Shown: piece by piece, positions 20,431-32,384 of the stretch | Layout of the letters: the number at the start of each line of letters is the position of its first letter | How positions within the stretch are numbered: position 1 is the first letter of the stretch | Assembly: GCF_047675955.1 (NCBI RefSeq) | Contig: NC_132929.1 | Location: forward strand, 32,046,421-32,110,420 | Direction: 5' to 3' | DNA: 64,000 nt | Source of the DNA: Chlorocebus sabaeus | Taxonomy: Eukaryota > Chordata > Mammalia > Primates > Cercopithecidae | Made by a program: the position numbers and the translations under genes | Notes under the pieces: model-generated | What the model was told of the DNA's origin: nothing | The model's input: only the letters and a program-made list of their open reading frames with translations | Database searches by the model: none

Positions 20431-23400
20431 GCATGCTGTGACACAAAGATAAACATAAATATCCTCTATCTCATTTTACAACAGTTAACTTTGAAACCCC
20501 ATCTTTTGGAAAAGCATTGTCTCCACGATGATGCCCACGTCAATGATTCCGCTTATCAAATTCTGTTGAGCCAGCGTGGAAGGAACAACTCTCTGTAATC
20601 TATTTACCTTAAGGAGCTCAGTCATGTGCCCAGCTCGCTGCCTGTTTATCAGGATGAAGGATGCTCTCTGGAGAGAGCAGACAGCAGGACAGGCCGGGCT
20701 CGGATGACAGTCTGCCCTGTGGAGATTGACTTTAATGAAGCACAGAATAAACAGGAAGATTAAGAGGGTGCAAAAATCAGTGACAAGTTCTAAGTTCACC
20801 TCTCTGTTGGAAATGAAATGTTCTCCGTACAGCTGAGAGCTGTCTCTGGCCTATAGATGAGGGTATCTGTTTTGTTGCCAATGATTCCATGCTATCCAAA
20901 TCAGCCTCTATGTGAGCGCAGACAAGTTTTCTCTTAATTGACAGACGTACTTCTGTGCATTTTATTTAAATCTACCCACAAGGAAATTTTATTTAGAATG
21001 AGTAAAAATATTGGATTTATTAAAGGGTTTGAGAAAATATTTAACAGGCTAAGATGTTACCCTGACAAGCAGAGACTAAATGCTTTTAATATTGATCTTT
21101 TATACAGTCCTTCCACGTTCCTTTGTGCTGAGAAATCATGCTTTCTCAGCCATTCGTGACATGAAGGTGTAGTCAGTCCCGTAGGAGTGGCTCGCCTTAT
21201 AAAAGAACTAAGTTCCTGGATTTAAATAAAAACAAAAACTAGTCTTCTTCACCACACAATGCTACTTGTCTAGGAACTTAATGGCATTCAGAAATTTCAT
21301 TGTACATTGTTTCAGTTCCTTATTTCAAATATGATTTTCAATAAATATTTAAAAATCTAAGTTACAAAATAACCAGAGAGAATAATTCAGAATTCACACT
21401 CATCTTTTAGAGATGACAGTTTTGTTTAGAGGATCCAAATGGAAGTATTTTCTCACGTCATCGTTGTATCTTTTTCAAAAACATAGACATTGCTAAGGTG
21501 ATAGCAAAGTATTCATTTTATATATATATAGAGCATATTCTTTATTATTTAATCAAACTGTGAGAACAATGCATGTGTATGTGTGAGCGTGAACATATTG
21601 AACGCTTAGGGAGCATCATGTAATCCTGTTGATAGTGTTGTAGCATTTGTGCCAGTAGATGGCACTCTGATTCAGATTGATACTGTAAGCTCCCTGTTGT
21701 CCAGCAGTATCGTCTGTTCGGTAGTAATGGTAAGCAAACTATACTAATCTGCCGGCATGTACCCAAGTGAAAATGTGTAGTAACACAAAAGTAAGTTAAA
21801 ACAAGATTTGCAGATTATTTTAGGAAAGCCGACATGTACATGGGTCGAGTACACAGGCATAAGACAGTAATCAGAATGCCTGGATCCAGAAAGGATTCGC
21901 TGAGAACTTCTCTACTGAAGGGGCTCATTAAGTAGACCCCATGGAATGGAATGGAAGGAACATGTGGTAGCAAGAAGCAGATATTCTAGGTAGAAGTGGC
22001 CTTTAGGAAGGTAACCAGAGAAGCAGGTATGAGGAATGTGAAATAGTTTGGGTCTACCTTGAGGAAGTCATCTGAGACAGGCTTAGAGTCAATATTTAAG
22101 CTTCATATCATGAGGAGAAAGTGAAGAGAGGGCAAGAGAAACACAAGCTTGGCAAAAATACGCAAACAAGACATGGTCAGCCAAAGTTATGCCTGGCATC
22201 CAGTTTTCACTTTTGATTATTTATCATAGTAAATAAAACTCAAATCAGCCAACGGAGCCACCACTGGGGTTGTACAGAAGTGTAGTGGTTACATTTATAT
22301 TTTACATTATGTAATTCTGGAGGTAATTCAACATCTCTTAGTCAAATGGAAACACTGAGTTTTCCACCTAAATGTAGAACTCTGAACCACATGTCTCCAG
22401 CACTTCCAAAAGCCATCCGCTAGTCTTTAATTTTTGGTTACCTTAATAAGTAATTTCCTAACCTTCTGGCTGTCTCGTCTGTAAATTCCGTGTATTGTTT
22501 GTTTATTTCGCTTAAACTTACAATAACCGAGAGGTCACAAGGAAAGAAATGTATTTGTGATTAGGATTTCATTTGCAATTATTTTTAGATCATTTGAGGC
22601 AATGGAGGAGTCTTAATTGGTATTATACTTTCTAACGCAAATTCAAAGTTAAAGCAGGAAGGAGGTGTTTTAAATAATTCAGCAGCAACTGTACCAAATG
22701 AACAATTAGTTAAATCTCTTTAAGGTCTCAAGTATAGTAAACCATTAATGAAAACTATGTTGCTTAATCTACAGAAAGTGTTTTCCGTTTGCCATATGTT
22801 ACCAGGACTATCATTAAAATAGTAATTTATTATAAGGATGAGGCTTTAAAATGCTGTGCTGAGGCCGTGGGTTCTGGAACCACTGGCTAGGTCAGCACTT
22901 TGTGGTTTTAAGCAGCGATGTGCCTTGGGTAAGAAAAAGAGAATGAGGTTCATTAATTCTTAAAATGCCTTAAACACAGAAATTCTGTACTTTTTTTTGT
23001 TTTCTTTTTTTGAAGGGTGAAAACATTATTAAATAGGTTTAATACTGTGATTGGTTAGTTCTCCTCAAGAATAATAACATCTCCCTTTGAATTTCCATGA
23101 CTGTTCCAGACCAGCTGTCACTGGAACAGGGCTTTGAAGTTGGCTGAAGGCAGGGCTTTTATGCAACCCCCGTTCTGACCAACAGAACCATTCTACCGAT
23201 GACTAGGTGAAGTTAAGCGTGAAGTCTGGTAGAAAAGAACAGAAGAAATGGAGCTTCCATGGTATAGATCAAACCCGTGACCAAGTCGTGTGGGCCACTG
23301 CACTTGAGCACAGCCAGTCACGCTGAGTTTGTCAGTGCTGCTGCCGTTGTACTGCAGGTTTGCTGGCCCTGGTATTTTAAGATAGCCAGTTGGTCACATT

Positions 23401-24157
23401 CCTTAACTATGAAAATGCATGTCCTGCTCAGGTAAGTTCATATGACTAGAGGGAGGTTAGGGTTGAATTAAGTGGGGTGAATGGTAAAAGAATAATAGGA
23501 AAGAGGGTCACATTATGGAAAATGTTGGACACCTAGGACTTGGGTCTCATAGAAACAGCTCTGAGGCTGAAGCTTTAAACACATTCTGACTTAGTCCCAG
23601 TAGTTTATTACATATTTGCCAAAGGAGTTGTAACTTAAAATTTTATTTCCAACCATAACCCACAAAAAGAATTGTATAGCCCCTAAAATATTCATGTTAT
23701 TGCTGCTGCATGTTCATGCTAGAATTTGAGGTTTGCCTTCAGCTATACCTTAGCACAAAAGAAATCATACTAAAAATAATTGGCATAAAGCCATCAACTT
23801 GCTCATTTGCTCTCTTTCACTGTAAGACAATAAACAAATTAAATGATGTCTCATTTGGCTTTATACATTTGCATATTTAAATGTTTGGAAACTTCCCTGC
23901 TAAGGAAATTGGGCCTCATCAGACAGACTAGTAGTGGGTGAATACCTAAACATTTCGAATGTATTAATTCTTTCTGATTATTATTAGAAATTTTCATTGA
24001 CTGTTAGACTATATCAATGGCATATTGGGCATATTGATAAATGAAGCAGATTAACAGAGCAGTATGCTATTGTGAATAAAAGTGATATATATGTTATATA
24101 TTTATTTTCCAAATACATATAATGTGGTAATGCACACACATATAAAAACCAGTATGT
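20431..24157. other. Repeat-poor block, candidate non-coding regulatory DNA
   Basis: For 3.7 kb I see no Alu, L1, L2, MIR or LTR sequence. The DNA is rich in homeodomain- and forkhead-type words, such as 'ctcttaattgacagacg' near 20932, 'ttgtttgtttatttcgct' near 22496 and 'gaacaattagttaaatctc' near 22700. An exact octamer ATTTGCAT lies at 23867-23874, and a CTCF core match at 21652-21665. There are no exons or long frames. That this is regulatory is inference from repeat depletion and motif content only. Confidence 0.35.
21652..21665 (+). promoter_or_regulatory. Perfect CTCF core consensus match
   Basis: CCAGTAGATGGCAC fits CCASYAGRKGGCRS at all 14 positions and is preceded by 'tttgtg'. It lies in non-repeat sequence. 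Binding depends on chromatin and on flanking bases outside the core. Confidence 0.5.
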
Positions 24158-24424
24158 CAGCTTTGGGAGACCGAGGTGGGAGGGTTACTTGAGGCCAGGA
24201 GTTCAAGATCAGCCTGGACAACATAGTGAGATACTGTCTCTAAAAAAAAAAAAAAAATACAAAAATTGGCTGGGATGGTGGTGCATGCCTGTAGTCCCAG
24301 CTTACTCAGGAAGCTGAGATGGGAGGATCAATTTAGCTCAGGAGTTCAAGGCTGCAGTGAAATATTATTACCACTGTACTCCATCTTGGGCAACAGAGCA
24401 AAGGCCCGTTTCTAACAAAGCAAA
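24158..24424 (+). mobile_element. AluJ element, 5'-truncated, sense
   Basis: It starts at 'cagctttgggagaccgaggt' and contains 'gaggccaggagttcaagatc', 'agcctggacaacatagtgag' and a right arm ('ggctgggatggtggtgcatg') with many changes. It ends 'caacagagcaaaggcccgtt'. The high divergence fits AluJ. Confidence 0.87.
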
Positions 24425-25199
24425 AACAAGTATGTCACCATCCCATGAGTACAACCCAAGTCGTATTAACATTTAATAGCCAAACTAGAATGGCCCTAAG
24501 TCCCTCTCCTGTTTATCTGGTTTTTTAAAAAGTTCACATCCCAAAAAATTCTGAGAGCCCCGGGAATGCTCACATGCATTAAAAAAATATTAGTTACAGG
24601 CTCAACCACCCATTAATGTGTAACCTTTATTTACATTTCTGGTAAATTTTACATTAGTTCACACAAAGCATAAACTATGAAAAAAAGGTGGTTCCAATTT
24701 AAATAGCCACTTCTGCCAACCAAAGCACAGAGCTTTCTCATTTTATCTAGGCAGTAGCAGTCTGGAGATGATAACAAAGTATTCCCTCTCTTTGTGTTTC
24801 TCAATGTCTAAGATGTCCCAAAGTAAGGCAGTTTGATGTCCTAGTGTTCCAGTTCATGAAAGGTACACATGTACACACACACACTTGCACATTCACATAT
24901 ACATATACACATTGCCTTTCTCCAGGCTATATACCACCCACAGAACCTAAATTGAAACCGCTTTCTTTAACTCATCATCCATTGTGAAGAAGCATTCAGC
25001 CAAGCCTCACTTACTTCCTTCTCCACTTCTACTCTTCTCACAACGAAATCTATGAGAAGATGGTAAGAGAATCAGGCTTCCATATCTATAGCACCTCTTA
25101 TGCTGCTCCCCGCCCCGCAGCACAAAGTGCACAAAAAAATTTCTCCCTGATTCATGGTTTGTACACTGAAAAAAAGTCAGATTGAGGTGAACAATCAGC
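24425..25199. other. Unclassified DNA with a short CA repeat
   Basis: It contains an imperfect CA/TA microsatellite (24866-24910). The stretch from about 25000 may already be the 5' region of the following L1, but I cannot fix that boundary. Confidence 0.35.
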
Positions 25200-26679
25200 T
25201 TCTCCACCATCTTGGGTTCTCAGGCAGGAGACCTATCCTTGCCTCAACTCACAGGAAGCACTGAGTACCTGAAGGGAGAACTATCCCTCAGGACAGCCAG
25301 AGACAAAGGGGGAAGTGGGACTACCATTCTCAGCCCTGGAAACTTCTTTGTAACTCAACCAAAGGAGATGCCAAGTCAGAGAGGCTGTTCAGCAGTACTG
25401 TGCTGTAGGAACTCCATTCCACAGGTCCTCTGTGCAAAAGTCAGCCTTCCCACACTACTAGGATGTCCCCTTTGGGACCTCCCTTATTTTAGATGGGTGG
25501 CACTCTGAATGTTTCCTAGAACCAAAGCAAACCTAGGCTTAAGGCTCGATCTAGTACTGATAAAGAAGCAGCAACCCAGCAGGAACAAAAATTTTAAAAC
25601 AAAACCAACAAGTAAATTACAAAGACTCTCTAAGCAAACATATCCAATAAAAAAGAAAATAGCCAGACAAAAAAGATGGCAATAAATAATTCTTCAATTA
25701 TAAGACATAGATATACATGCACAAAGAACAATGGCAAAATGGGAATCACAACCTCCTCAGATAGGCAAAGCAAGGAATGAGTGACTGACCCTAACAAGAT
25801 GGCAATATGTGAACTCTGACCAAGAATTCAGAATAGCCATCTTAAGAAAATTGAGAAAAAAATAAAACTTAACCAAATAACATATAAAGGGGCTTCAATT
25901 CATCTGCCAACAGACTTCTCAATAGAAACCACACAGGCCAGTGAGAAGAGGGATGACATTTTTTAAACACTGAAAGAAAAATCTGCCATCCAAGAATATT
26001 GTATCCAGAAAAGCTATCCTTCAAATATGAAGAAGTGGTAAAGTATTGCCCAAACAAAAGCTGACAAAATTCACCAACACCAGATCTGTCTAATAAGAAA
26101 TGCTAAAAGGAGTTCTTCAATCTGGAAGAAGAAGAAAAAAACACTAATGTGCAAAAAGAAACTATCTGAAGGTATAAAACCCACTGGTAAAATTAAGTAC
26201 ATGAATTAACCCAGAAGTCTCTAATACTGTAATTATGGTGTACAATCCACTCCTAACTCTAGTGTAAAGTCTAAAAGACAAATCTATCAAAAACAATAAT
26301 ACCTACAGCAACCTGATAAGAGACAGACAAAATAAAAATATGTAAATTGATAGAACGTAAAGTCAAAATGGTCAGGGGAGAATAAAGTATAGAGGACATT
26401 TTTCATTATTTCTTTATTTGTTTATATTACTTTCTTCATGATCTAAGATAAGTTAGCATCTCTTTCAAATAACTTGTGATATCTATAAGATGTTTTTTGT
26501 AAGCCTCATGGAAATCACAAGCAAGAACCTATTATCAATTTACTAAAAATAAAAAGCAACAAATTAAAACATACTATCATAGAAAATTACTTAACCACAA
26601 AGGAAAACAGAAAAAAAGAAAAATAGGAGCTACAAAATAACCAGAAACAAACAACAAAGTGGCAGTAGTATGTCCTTAT

Positions 26680-29424
26680 TTATCAATAATAACATTGAAC
26701 ATAAATGGACTCAGTTCTCCAATTAAAAGCCATACAATGGTTGAATGGATAAAGAAACAAGACCCACTATATGCTGCCCACAAAAAAAAGCTCACCTATA
26801 AAGAGACACATAGACTGAAAGTAAAGGGTTAGAAAAAGATGTTCCATGCAACTGAAAACTATAAAAGAGCAGGTATGGCTATACTATCTATCAGATGAAA
26901 TAAACTACAAATCATAGACTTGAAAGAGAGACAAATAAGGTCACTATAAAATGATAAAGGGGTCAATTTAGCAAGAGGATATAACAATTATAAATATCTA
27001 GGCACTCAACACCAGAGCTCCCAGGTACATAAAGCAAGCATTAATAGATCTAAAGGGAGAGATAGACTGCAATACAATAATAGTAGGGGACTTCAACACC
27101 CTCCTCTCAGTAATGAACAGCTCATCTAGAGAGAAAATGAACAAAGAAACATCAGTTAGGCCTAACTGACAGTTTTAGAACATTTCCCCCAACTTCTACA
27201 GAATGCACAATATTTTCATCAGCATATGGAACGTTTGCTAGACTAGATTATACCTTAGGGTTCAAAACAAATCTTAAATTCAAAAACATAGAAATTATAA
27301 CAAGTATCTTTTCCGAACACAATGGAATAAAACTAGAAATCAATAACAAGAAGAACCTTGAAAAATACACAAACACATGGAAATTAAACAATATGGTGCT
27401 GAACAACCATTGGGTCAATGAAGAAATTAAGAAGGAAATTGAAAAATTTCTTGAAATAAATGAAAATGGACATATAATATACCAAAATCTAAATAAGATT
27501 AAGACTAAAAATACAGAGTATCAGTGAAACAAAAAGTTGGATTTTTAAAGGCCAACAAACTCAACAAACCTTTACCTAGATTACCAAAGAAAAAAAGGGA
27601 GAAGACCCAAATCAATAAAATCAGAAGTGAAGGAGATATAACTGAGATCACAGAAATACAAATAATTGGAGATTATTCTGAACAACTATACACCAACAAA
27701 TTTGAAACCCTAGAGGAAATAGATAAATCCTTGGACACATACAACCACCAAGATTAAATCAGGAAGAAGTATAAACTTTCAACAAACCAATAACAAGTAA
27801 CAAGATCAAAGCCATAATCAAAAGTTCTCCATTAAAGAGAAGCCCAGAATCTAATGGCTTCACTGCTGAATTCTGTCAAACATGTAAAGAAGAATTAATA
27901 CTGACCTACTGAAACTCCTTAAAAATCATTGAAGAGGGGATAACACTCCCAAACTCATTCTACAAGGCCATCGTCACCTTGATACCAAAACCAGACAAAC
28001 TGAGCACAGTAGCACACACCTGTGGTCTCTACTATTTAGGAGGCTAAGGTGAGAGGATCTCTTGAGCCCAGGAGTTTGAGTGCATCCTAGGCAACACAGT
28101 GAAACCTATCTCTTAAAAAAAAATCAATGAACTGGACAAAGTCACAATAGAAAAAGAAAACTACAGGCCAATTACACTGATGAACATAGATGCAAAAATT
28201 CTCAATGAAATACTAGCAAACTGAATTCAAGAACATGTTAAAAGATCATTAGCCATGATCAAGTGAGACTTCATCCCAGAGATGAAGGATGGTTCAACAT
28301 ATGCAAATCAATAAACATGATATATTACATTAACAGAACCAGGAAGAAAAACCACATGATCATTTCAATAGACGCTGAAAAAGCATTCAATAAAATTCAA
28401 TTATGATAAAAACCCACACCAAATTGAGTATAGAAAGAACATACTTCAACATAATAAAAGTCATACATGACATACCAACAGCTAACATTGTACTGAATGG
28501 GGAAAAACTCAAAGTTTTTCCTCTAAGATAGGGAACAAGACAAGGATGCCCACTGTCAGCACTTTTGTTCAACATAATACTGGAAGTCTTGGAAAGGGCA
28601 TTTAGTCTAAAGAAATAAAGGACATCCAAGTTTGAAAGGAAGAAGTTAAATTAGCCTTGTTAGCAAATGATGTAATCTTATACTTAGAAAAACCTAAAGA
28701 CTCTACCAAGAAAACTGTTAGAACTGAAAAACAAATTCTATAAGTTTGCAGGTTACAAAATCAACATACAAAAATCAATAGTACAATTGGAAAAGGAAAT
28801 TAAAAAAGCAATCCCATTTACAATAGCTACAAAGAACATAAAACACCTAGAAAGCAATTTAACCAAAGAATTGAAAGATTTATGCAAGGGAAACTATAAA
28901 AAACTTTGATGCGAGAAATTGAAGAGGATACACAAAATATGGAATGATATTTCATGCTCATGAGATGGTAAAATTAATATGGTTAAAATGACAATTCTAC
29001 CCAAAGCAATCTATAGATTCTATGCAATCGCTATTAAATACCAATGCCATTCTTCACAGTAGAAAAAACATTGCTAAAATTTGTATGGAACCACAAAAGA
29101 TACCAAATTAGCCAAAGCAATCCTAACCAAAAGAATAAACCTGAAGCATCACACTACCTGACCTCAAACTACACTACAAAGCTATGGTAACCAAATCAGG
29201 GTGGTACTGGCACAAAGACAGATACATAGACCAATATAATAAAAAAGAGAACCCAGATATAAAACCATGCATTTACAGCTAACCCAGTTTTGACAAAGGC
29301 ACCAAGAACACATAGTGGGGTAGGGACAGTCTTTCAGTAAATGGTGCTGAGAAAACTAGATGACCATATGTAGAAGAATGAAACTAGACCCCTACTTCTC
29401 ATCATATATAAAAATCAAATAAAG
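26680..29424 (+). pseudogene. L1 copy A ORF2 remnant (endonuclease-reverse transcriptase)
   Basis: Recognisable from 'ataacattgaacataaatgg' (start of the endonuclease domain) through the reverse-transcriptase region ('gatgaacatagatgcaaaaa', 'atttcaatagacgctgaaaa', 'aggatgcccactgtcagcac'). The FADD catalytic box reads as A-N-D near 28660 ('ttagcaaatgatgtaa'), so the first catalytic aspartate is lost. Frameshifts, stops and a FLAM insertion break the frame; the longest surviving piece is 27524-27757. Confidence 0.8.
28000..28123 (+). mobile_element. FLAM (free left Alu monomer)
   Basis: About 124 bases run from 'ctgagcacagtagcacacac' to an A9 tail, with 'taggaggctaaggtgagagg' and 'cttgagcccaggagtttgag'. 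Only one monomer is present. AACCAGACAAA before it and AACTGGACAAA shortly after look like a decayed target duplication within L1 copy A. Confidence 0.8.
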
Positions 29425-29530
29425 GGGGAGTGGCCAAGATGGCTGACTAGAAGCAGCTAGTGTGTGACTCTCAGGGAGAGGAATGGAAGAGGTGAGTAAA
29501 TACAGCATCTTCAACGGAAACATCCAGGTA

Positions 29531-29575
29531 TTAAAAGTAATGGCAAAAACTGCAATTACTTTTGCACCAACCTAA
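29531..29575 (+). mobile_element. Half of a MADE1 (mariner-derived) hairpin
   Basis: The 45 bases from TTAAAAGTAATGGCAAAAAC to TTTGCACCAACCTAA are the right half of the 80-base MADE1 palindrome; the left arm is absent. Intact MADE1 hairpins give rise to miR-548 family precursors. Without the left arm this copy cannot form that hairpin. Confidence 0.9.
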
Positions 29576-31091
29576 CACACACATTGGGATTAATTAAGGA
29601 AACAAAACAAGTCGACCCATGGAGAACAGAGAAAAGCAAGGCAGGTTGACAGCCCACCTGGGAGTGACATGGAACTAAGGGAACCTCCCTCAACCAAGGA
29701 AACAGTGTGTGAATGTGCAACCCCAGGAGCCCATGCTTCTCCAACAGGTCTTTGCAATCCCCAGGTCAGGAAATATACTTGTGAACCCACTCCACCAGGG
29801 CCCTCAGTCTGACACATAGAGCCATGTGGAGTCTTGACAGAGCAGCCACTCAGGCACATGCAGAGACCTGGGAGCCTTAGCTACTCCAGCCTTTTGGGCT
29901 TCCCAGCAAAAGTAGCTGCAGCTCCACAAAAGTGGGAGGTTAGTTCCCCACACATATCCCTAGGAAAGGGACTGAATCTAGGGGCTGGGCAGTGATGGTG
30001 TCTGGGCCCCACTTTCATAGCCCCTCACAGGATAAGACCCACTGGCTTGGAATTCCAGCCAGCCACCAGTAGCAGCATTGTGCCTCCCTGGGATGGAACT
30101 CCCAGGGATCGGCGGGGAGAGGTGGGCCACCATCCTTGCTGTTTGGGCAACTTAGCTGTTTCAGCCTTCAGGCTTTGGAGCATCCAAGATGACCAGGGGC
30201 TGAAGCAGACCTCCAGCACAGCACAGCTGCTCTACAAAGATGTGGCCAGACTACTTTTTAAAGCAGGTCCCTTATCCTGTTCATCCTCACTGGGCGTCTC
30301 CAGCCACATCCTATAGATGTGTTTGGGCCAGCCATAGATCCATACCTCCCTGGAACAGAGCTCCCAGGGAGAGGGGCAGGCTTCCATTTTTTCTGTTTGC
30401 AGCCTTTACTAGTGATACCTCCAGGTACTGGAAAATCTGAGTCAACTAGGGACTGGAGTGGACCCCCCAGCATACTGCAGCAATCCTATGGAAAAGTGGT
30501 CAGTCTGTTACATGGGTGCCCATTCCCTTATCTCCTCACTGGCAAGGTCCTCCAGGCCTGGGCCTCCACCCACCCCACACCAGAGCTCTCAAGCCAGTAG
30601 CAACTCATCAACTCCCTGGACAGGGCCTCCAGGGGCAACTGAAAGCCTCTCTGTCATTGTCTCTGCAATAGAGCTGTCCTTGTCACCTTTGGACTAATGA
30701 AGGAGCAAAGATCCCAAGTACCTTATCCACACCTCCAGTGAGCTGCAGTCAACCCAGGGAGAGGAGGCAAGACTGTCTTTCACAGGTCCCACATACCTTC
30801 CACTGCTCATCACCATACAGGGAACCTGTGGCTTAGGCCCACAGCATAGATCCTCCATCCTGGGCTGATAGCATTGAGTGATTGCTGACTCACATCTCTC
30901 TGGAGTGGAGCCCCCAGGAGACAAGCAAAGTGGTGGGGCAGCAATCCAGCTAATATACAGCTCAGAGGGTTTAGTGAAGGAACATCTGTAGCAGAGCATG
31001 GCCAGGGAAGGCCATCCCTCTAGGCTCCAGTTGCTCCCAGAAGAGACTTTAGCCCTAGGGGAACTGTCAGACCTGATCTCTGCAGGGCAGT

Positions 31092-31436
31092 TATATTAGT
31101 CCATTTTCATGCTGCTGATAAAGACATACCTAAGACTGGATAATTTATAGGTAAAAAGAGGTTTAATGGACTAGGGAGGCCTCACAATCATGGTGGAAGG
31201 CAAAAGGTACATCTTACATGGCGGCAGGTAAGAAAGAAAGAGAGCCAAGCAAAAGGGAAAACCTCTTATAAAACTATCAGATCTCATGAGACTTATTCAC
31301 TACAATGAGAACAGTATGAGGGAAACCGAGCCCATGATTCAATTGTCTCCCACAGGGTCCCTCCCACAACACATGGGAATTATGGGAGCTACAATTCAAG
31401 ATGAGATTTGGGTGTGGACACAGCCAAACCATATCA
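31092..31436 (-). mobile_element. MaLR solo LTR (MST-like), antisense, in L1 copy B
   Basis: TATATTAGTCCATTTTCATG through CAGCCAAACCATATCA is a reverse-complemented MST LTR of 345 bases, including 'atcagatctcatgagactta' and 'cagggtccctcccacaacac'. The 5-base flanks GCAGT (31087-31091) and GCGGT (31437-31441) differ at one base and fit a target duplication. The insertion is younger than L1 copy B. Confidence 0.92.
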
Positions 31437-32384
31437 GCGGTTTTGCACATCAGATAGGGCTGGCCCAACTTGAGTACTCCTTGGGTTGCTGGCCTCTCCT
31501 GGAGCCCCAAGCTGGTTACACTTACAGGGCAGTCTTTGGTGGCCTGGGGGCCCACACAATGGCTTCTGTGCAGGTGGACCATCCCTGACTGGTTGGAGAG
31601 CTCCAGTGAGGCAGCCACTATGGCTGCACACCGGCCCACATGTTCCCTCCTCGTACTGCAACTTCCCTTGAGCCCACAGAAACTCCCCACATCACATTGT
31701 TGGCACATGTCTACAAGGGCAGGTTTTGCTTTACTTGTTCCATCAGCACAGAGGAGTGCAGTACGCCCCGCCAACCCCACTGACCACCATTGCAGACAGA
31801 TCCTTGGTGGGCACAGAGCCAGCAATCCCCACCCCTGCCAGTGCCTTGTCCTTGCCCTAATGCTATGCAGAGAACAGGGGATCCTCCCACACCTTGAGCA
31901 ATCACTCCTGCTAGCAGGGTACAGAGAAGGCACCTAGACCTCTGCTGGCTAACACCCCACCCCAATCCAACACTACCTCCAGTACAACAGTGCACACAAT
32001 ATCCAGCAGAGGCCCCCTGCTGTCCACCAGCTACCTTGCCTACACCACTGTGGTGAACATCCACAGGGAGGCAGGGAGCCCTACATCTGTTAGCAGTCTG
32101 CTGCAGCTGCCACACCTTGGTCCCCCAAGTACAGTAAACTCCAAACTTTGAGGAGCCAGAGAACAAAGTTGGGGCCCAGTATAAGATCCCAGAGATAGAG
32201 CACATAGTCCAAGAGTTGGGAGCTGAGCATTGGCTGTCTAGAATCTCCCAGAAACAAAACCAGTTTGCTGAATCCATCTTATACCACAACCAAATCCTGA
32301 AAATCATCAAATAGGATAAAAGAAAAGAAAAACCCATCCAAAGGTCAGCAACCTCCAAGACTGAAGGTAGACAAATCCACAAAG

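Larger units (their letters stand above)
25200..29424 (+). mobile_element. L1 copy A (old L1M type), sense, 3'-truncated
   Basis: A diverged L1 with 5'/ORF1 region (about 25200-26640) and ORF2 (about 26680-29424). It is cut inside the C-terminal ORF2 region at 29424, where an intact L1 5' end begins. A FLAM monomer sits inside it (28000-28123). The left boundary is approximate. Confidence 0.75.

Noticed and set aside
20094..20799. Reverse-strand frames of 66-104 codons
   Set aside because: No domain, no codon bias, and mutually overlapping; more likely chance frames in non-coding DNA.
31277..31933. 218-codon open frame on the reverse strand
   Set aside because: It crosses the border between an MST-like LTR and the L1 5' region, so it is a chance frame spanning two unrelated repeats.
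31990..32015. Reverse-strand CTCF-like word near 'ggccccctgctgtcc'
   Set aside because: Three core mismatches inside L1 5' sequence; not strong enough to list.
31711..32382. 223-codon open frame on the reverse strand
   Set aside because: It runs antisense to the GC-rich 5' region of L1 copy B. Low stop frequency there comes from base composition; no domain is recognised.
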